Assembly (NCBI GenBank): GCA_002309635.1
Contig: DBXO01000041.1
Coordinates: forward strand, 3,637-67,636
Direction of reading: 5' to 3'
DNA length: 64,000 nt
Source: Ruminococcus flavefaciens
GTDB taxonomy: Bacteria; Bacillota; Clostridia; Oscillospirales; Ruminococcaceae
Shown here: positions 61,333 through 64,000 of the stretch, in pieces
How positions within the stretch are numbered: the first letter of the stretch is position 1
How the letters are laid out: each line of letters starts with the position of its first letter
The notes under the pieces: model-generated
The model's input: the letters and a program-made list of their open reading frames with translations, nothing else
The model's database searches: none
Told to the model about the DNA's origin: nothing
Translations under genes and position numbers: made by a program

Positions 61333-64000
61333 TCATACGGGAAGTGTATCAATGAGCCTGAGCATATACTTCTGGATCGCAAGTGCGTCATTTGAAGTCA
61401 GACCGTTTCCGCCGCCCTCAACATCGGCGTTTGCCATTCCCTGCTCTGTGATATGCCTCTCATCTGTACCGTTGATGCCGTACTTATTGGGATTTGCAAG
61501 GCTCTGCATGATGATAACTGCGTCGGAAAGATCCACCGTACCGTCGTTATTGGCATCGCCTGCTTTGGTCTGCACTGGCTTGCCGGTAACTGTAGTAGTT
61601 GTTGTTGTTGTCGTAGCAGCAGTGGTCGTTGCAGTAGCCGTTGTAACGACCTCTGCCTTTTCCTTAACGAATACGGTATAGTTCATGCAGGCACCGCTCA
61701 TGCCGTTCGTACCAAGCGTGAGGGACTGTCCTGCCGAAAGCTCCTTTGCATATACCTCAAAGGGTCTCACAGCTTCGCTGTCATTTATCTCCACGACTTC
61801 GCTGAGATGTTTGAAGCTGCCCAGCCATGAAGGAGGAGTTGTTACTCTCTGATCGAGAGCTACATATACCGTAATATTCTTTGCTGCTGAAAGTACAGCA
61901 AGGTCTGAATCGGTATTTTTTGAGTTGCAGGCTGTGATTATATGCTCACCGTCCATGATCTCAGACGGAACAGAAGCTATAACGTGCTCGCGGTCACCGA
62001 AAGCCTTATCGCCCACTGCATAGCTCTCTGCGATAGACCACTGAGCGCCGTAGCTTGCGTCCTTGATGTCAAGGCGGGCAATGAGATTGCTTCTCATGTA
62101 CTCGTTTATTATGGGCGGAACATCGGTGCCGCCTGTGGCTGTTCCTGCATTATAGGCCTTGTTCTGCATTCTGCCTGCATAAGCTGTTACGTCAGCCTTT
62201 GCAGCGTCTGCGGAAGTCACGCTGTAGCTTCCGTATATCCTGGAAGAATCGGTATCGAAGTTGTCATAGCTGTCGCCGCCGCCCTTGAGATTGTTTACGT
62301 AAGCCTTGTCATTGCGTGAATTGACTATCTGATAAGCAAGTCCGCTGCCCATATCGCAGCTTACGAACTTGTCACCGTAGGACTTGATAGTTCCCGAATA
62401 CGGATCGCTGCCCATATTCACAGCGTCCAGAGGGAGCTTTGTATTCTCGAAGTAATTAGCCTCTGAGAATATCTTTGAATTGTGTGATGCAGCTATTCCG
62501 TACTGCTTGTTGTTGTAGAAGTAGTTATTGTAGCTGTGAATGTGTGCAACTCTTGCACGGGGGTTACGTGACTCGGTATTATTGAACCAGTTATGGTGAT
62601 AAGTTATCCAGTCCTGCTCGTGGCTTGTACCGCCGCCTACAAGAGAGGTCTTGTGAGCGTCCTTGAATACATTATATGAAACCGTTACGTACTCAGCCCA
62701 CTTGATATCGAGGGAGCCGTCGCCGTCAGCCTTGTCGTCGTCAACGATACCGTTGCCTGCATAGGAGTTGTATCCCTTTTCGATAGTATTATTGTGTACC
62801 CATATGTGGTATGACTTTGAGGAGCTGCCTCCCGACATTGAGATACCGTCATCGGGGTACTGGCCGAGCCAGAGATTCCTTACCTCGCAGCTTGTGCTGT
62901 GCTTCATATCGAAGCCCCACTTGTTGAGGTTGCAGTCATAGCCGATACCCTCAATGGTAACGTTCTTGCCGCCGTTCATGTAGAGCATATTTGAGCCGTC
63001 ATTCTGCTGACCGTTGTTTGGCTTTGCTCCCGAGGGAACATCAATGGTGCCGATAAGCCTGAAGCAGACATCGCTTGGTCCCGCATTGAAGATATTGAAC
63101 AGACCTGTCTTGCCGCCCCATGTTACGGTGTCCTTGTTTGAGTTGGTAACATAGATTACCGTAATCCCCGATTTAAGAGTACCGTCATTGTTGTAGGCGC
63201 CTACAGCCTCTGTTGTGTTCCAGTGAGCGTAACCGCTCCTGTCGTAAGCCATTGTCTTTACTGTGCAGCCTGCTGAGCCGTTTGAGCCCTGAATATTGAT
63301 TGTATAGCTCGTATTGCCCTTAAGTCCGGGGATATCCACTCTCGAACCGCGTATGAGCTGCGAATCCACAGCTTTGAAATCAGACGTGCCTGCAAGGGCA
63401 TAGCTGACCTTTACGTTATCGCCTATCTTTGAACTGTCCCACTCGGCAAAGGCTGTCTCAAACCAGCCACCGCAGGTCTTGACAGCACCCTCAACGCTTG
63501 TGGAAGACTGACCACTGCTGTTTCCTCTGCCGCTGTCGCCGTTGATATATGATGGGGTCCAATTGTTCATGTAGTTCTTTATGTCGATATTCGCAGCGTC
63601 GCTGTCAGAGACCGTATGTCCCCTGCGCTGTGAAAGGTCAACACGCTGACCGTTTGACAGCTTGGTGCCGTTTTCCTTGAAGCCGTCAACGCTCTCAGGC
63701 TCAACTCCGCTCATTGAGGTCCAGCCTGCGGCAGTTATCATATTGCCGTTCTGGAGAGTAGTATTCACAAAGAGCACCTTTGCGGTCTGGCCCCACGGTC
63801 TGCCGAGGTAGCCTGCACTTACTGTAAGGTCGGGACTTGCCGTTACCTTGCAGTCCTTGAAAAGGTATCCTGTGTATGGGCTTCCCTGTTCTCTTGCGGC
63901 TGTGATATAACCGCCTACGGAGCCGCTGCTGTAGCCCTTCCAGCGGAGCTCGCATCCGTCGAATACAGCGTTGCTGCCGCCGAAGATATAATCGGTCTGT
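61333..64000 (-). CDS. Multidomain pectinase: CE8 pectinesterase (partial) - PL1 pectate lyase - dockerin
   Basis: The open frame continues through the right edge of the window, so the N-terminus is missing. From the edge, the first 80 or so residues are the end of a CE8 pectin methylesterase (QTDYIFGGSNAVFDGCEL with the catalytic Asp, and GYLGRPWGQTAKVLFVNT). After a linker and an Fn3-like stretch comes a PL1 pectate lyase with VTIEGIGYD, the calcium-site DGSLDIKWAEYVTVSYN and the catalytic Arg in NPRARVAHIHSYNNYF. A beta-rich domain, a Thr-rich linker and a dockerin (AGDANNDGTVDLSDAVIIMQ, NADVEGGGNGLTSNDALAIQ) follow. The two activities act in sequence: de-esterify, then cleave homogalacturonan. 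An internal GTG at 63777 is not the start. Confidence 0.92.
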   Translation of the reverse strand, partial: QTDYIFGGSNAVFDGCELRWKGYSSGSVGGYITAAREQGSPYTGYLFKDCKVTASPDLTVSAGYLGRPWGQTAKVLFVNTTLQNGNMITAAGWTSMSGVEPESVDGFKENGTKLSNGQRVDLSQRRGHTVSDSDAANIDIKNYMNNWTPSYINGDSGRGNSSGQSSTSVEGAVKTCGGWFETAFAEWDSSKIGDNVKVSYALAGTSDFKAVDSQLIRGSRVDIPGLKGNTSYTINIQGSNGSAGCTVKTMAYDRSGYAHWNTTEAVGAYNNDGTLKSGITVIYVTNSNKDTVTWGGKTGLFNIFNAGPSDVCFRLIGTIDVPSGAKPNNGQQNDGSNMLYMNGGKNVTIEGIGYDCNLNKWGFDMKHSTSCEVRNLWLGQYPDDGISMSGGSSSKSYHIWVHNNTIEKGYNSYAGNGIVDDDKADGDGSLDIKWAEYVTVSYNVFKDAHKTSLVGGGTSHEQDWITYHHNWFNNTESRNPRARVAHIHSYNNYFYNNKQYGIAASHNSKIFSEANYFENTKLPLDAVNMGSDPYSGTIKSYGDKFVSCDMGSGLAYQIVNSRNDKAYVNNLKGGGDSYDNFDTDSSRIYGSYSVTSADAAKADVTAYAGRMQNKAYNAGTATGGTDVPPIINEYMRSNLIARLDIKDASYGAQWSIAESYAVGDKAFGDREHVIASVPSEIMDGEHIITACNSKNTDSDLAVLSAAKNITVYVALDQRVTTPPSWLGSFKHLSEVVEINDSEAVRPFEVYAKELSAGQSLTLGTNGMSGACMNYTVFVKEKAEVVTTATATTTAATTTTTTTTVTGKPVQTKAGDANNDGTVDLSDAVIIMQSLANPNKYGINGTDERHITEQGMANADVEGGGNGLTSNDALAIQKYMLRLIDTLPV

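Overview
The window looks like a chromosome segment of a Gram-positive, cellulose-degrading rumen or gut bacterium of the genus Ruminococcus (R. flavefaciens / R. champanellensis / R. albus group). Evidence: five secreted proteins end in dockerin modules, four of them of the 'SLANPNKYG' type seen in ruminococcal cellulosomes, with Thr-rich or Gln-Pro-Ala-Thr linkers. Gene order is Firmicutes-like (ywiB-argS, ftsEX with an M23 and an S41 peptidase, tepA-ftsK, cmk-plsC-ispH/rpsA fusion, spoIIA operon), Shine-Dalgarno sites are strong, and many promoters read TTGACN-17-TATAAT. Species assignment is inference.

Layout. 1-6.3 kb: the 5' part of an initiator tRNA gene, a minus-strand group (galactokinase-like protein, cupin, two GNAT acetyltransferases), a divergent GH130 mannoside phosphorylase, and a D-Ala-D-Ala ligase-like protein. 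5.9-17.5 kb: ywiB-like gene, argS, a CdaR/PucR-type regulator, ftsE-ftsX-M23 hydrolase-S41 protease (cell-wall hydrolysis at division), greA-lysS, and an unknown membrane protein. 17.5-25.5 kb, minus strand: lepA, two small membrane proteins and hemW, then a GH5 cellulase with dockerin, a Syd-like protein and spoIIAA-spoIIAB-sigF. 25.6-32.1 kb: flavodoxin/ferredoxin protein, flavin reductase, class A PBP with a Gly/Ala repeat tail, rRNA methyltransferase, ComF.

32.1-42 kb is the cellulosome region: an LRR-cohesin-like-dockerin protein (possible adaptor scaffoldin), a DIP1984 protein and a glycosyltransferase on the minus strand, then two large GH9 cellulases (GH9-CBM3c-dockerin and CBM4-GH9-dockerin) on the plus strand. 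42-46.3 kb: an Mbeg1-like hydrolase, a membrane protein, and rpmG-secE-nusG-rplK-rplA with an L1-stalk-like RNA element before rplA. 46.6-61.2 kb, plus strand: tepA-ftsK, YgiQ radical SAM protein, a ComEC-like hydrolase with DUF3006, a flavoprotein, small membrane proteins, cmk, plsC, the ispH-rpsA fusion and a polysaccharide polymerase. 61.3 kb to the end: a CE8-PL1-dockerin pectinase cut by the window edge.

The carbohydrate genes together cover cellulose (GH5, two GH9), pectin (CE8-PL1) and mannooligosaccharide use inside the cell (GH130). The dockerins would place the secreted enzymes on a cell-bound scaffold. No phage, insertion sequence or CRISPR array was seen. The points most worth following are two enzyme-family proteins that have lost key active-site residues (galactokinase-like and Ddl-like), apparent independent expression of ribosomal protein S1 from inside the ispH-rpsA fusion, the L1-stalk mimic before rplA, a compact structured 5' leader on the second GH9 gene, the LRR-cohesin-dockerin protein, two genes whose natural start is non-canonical, and a family of nested hairpins between genes.
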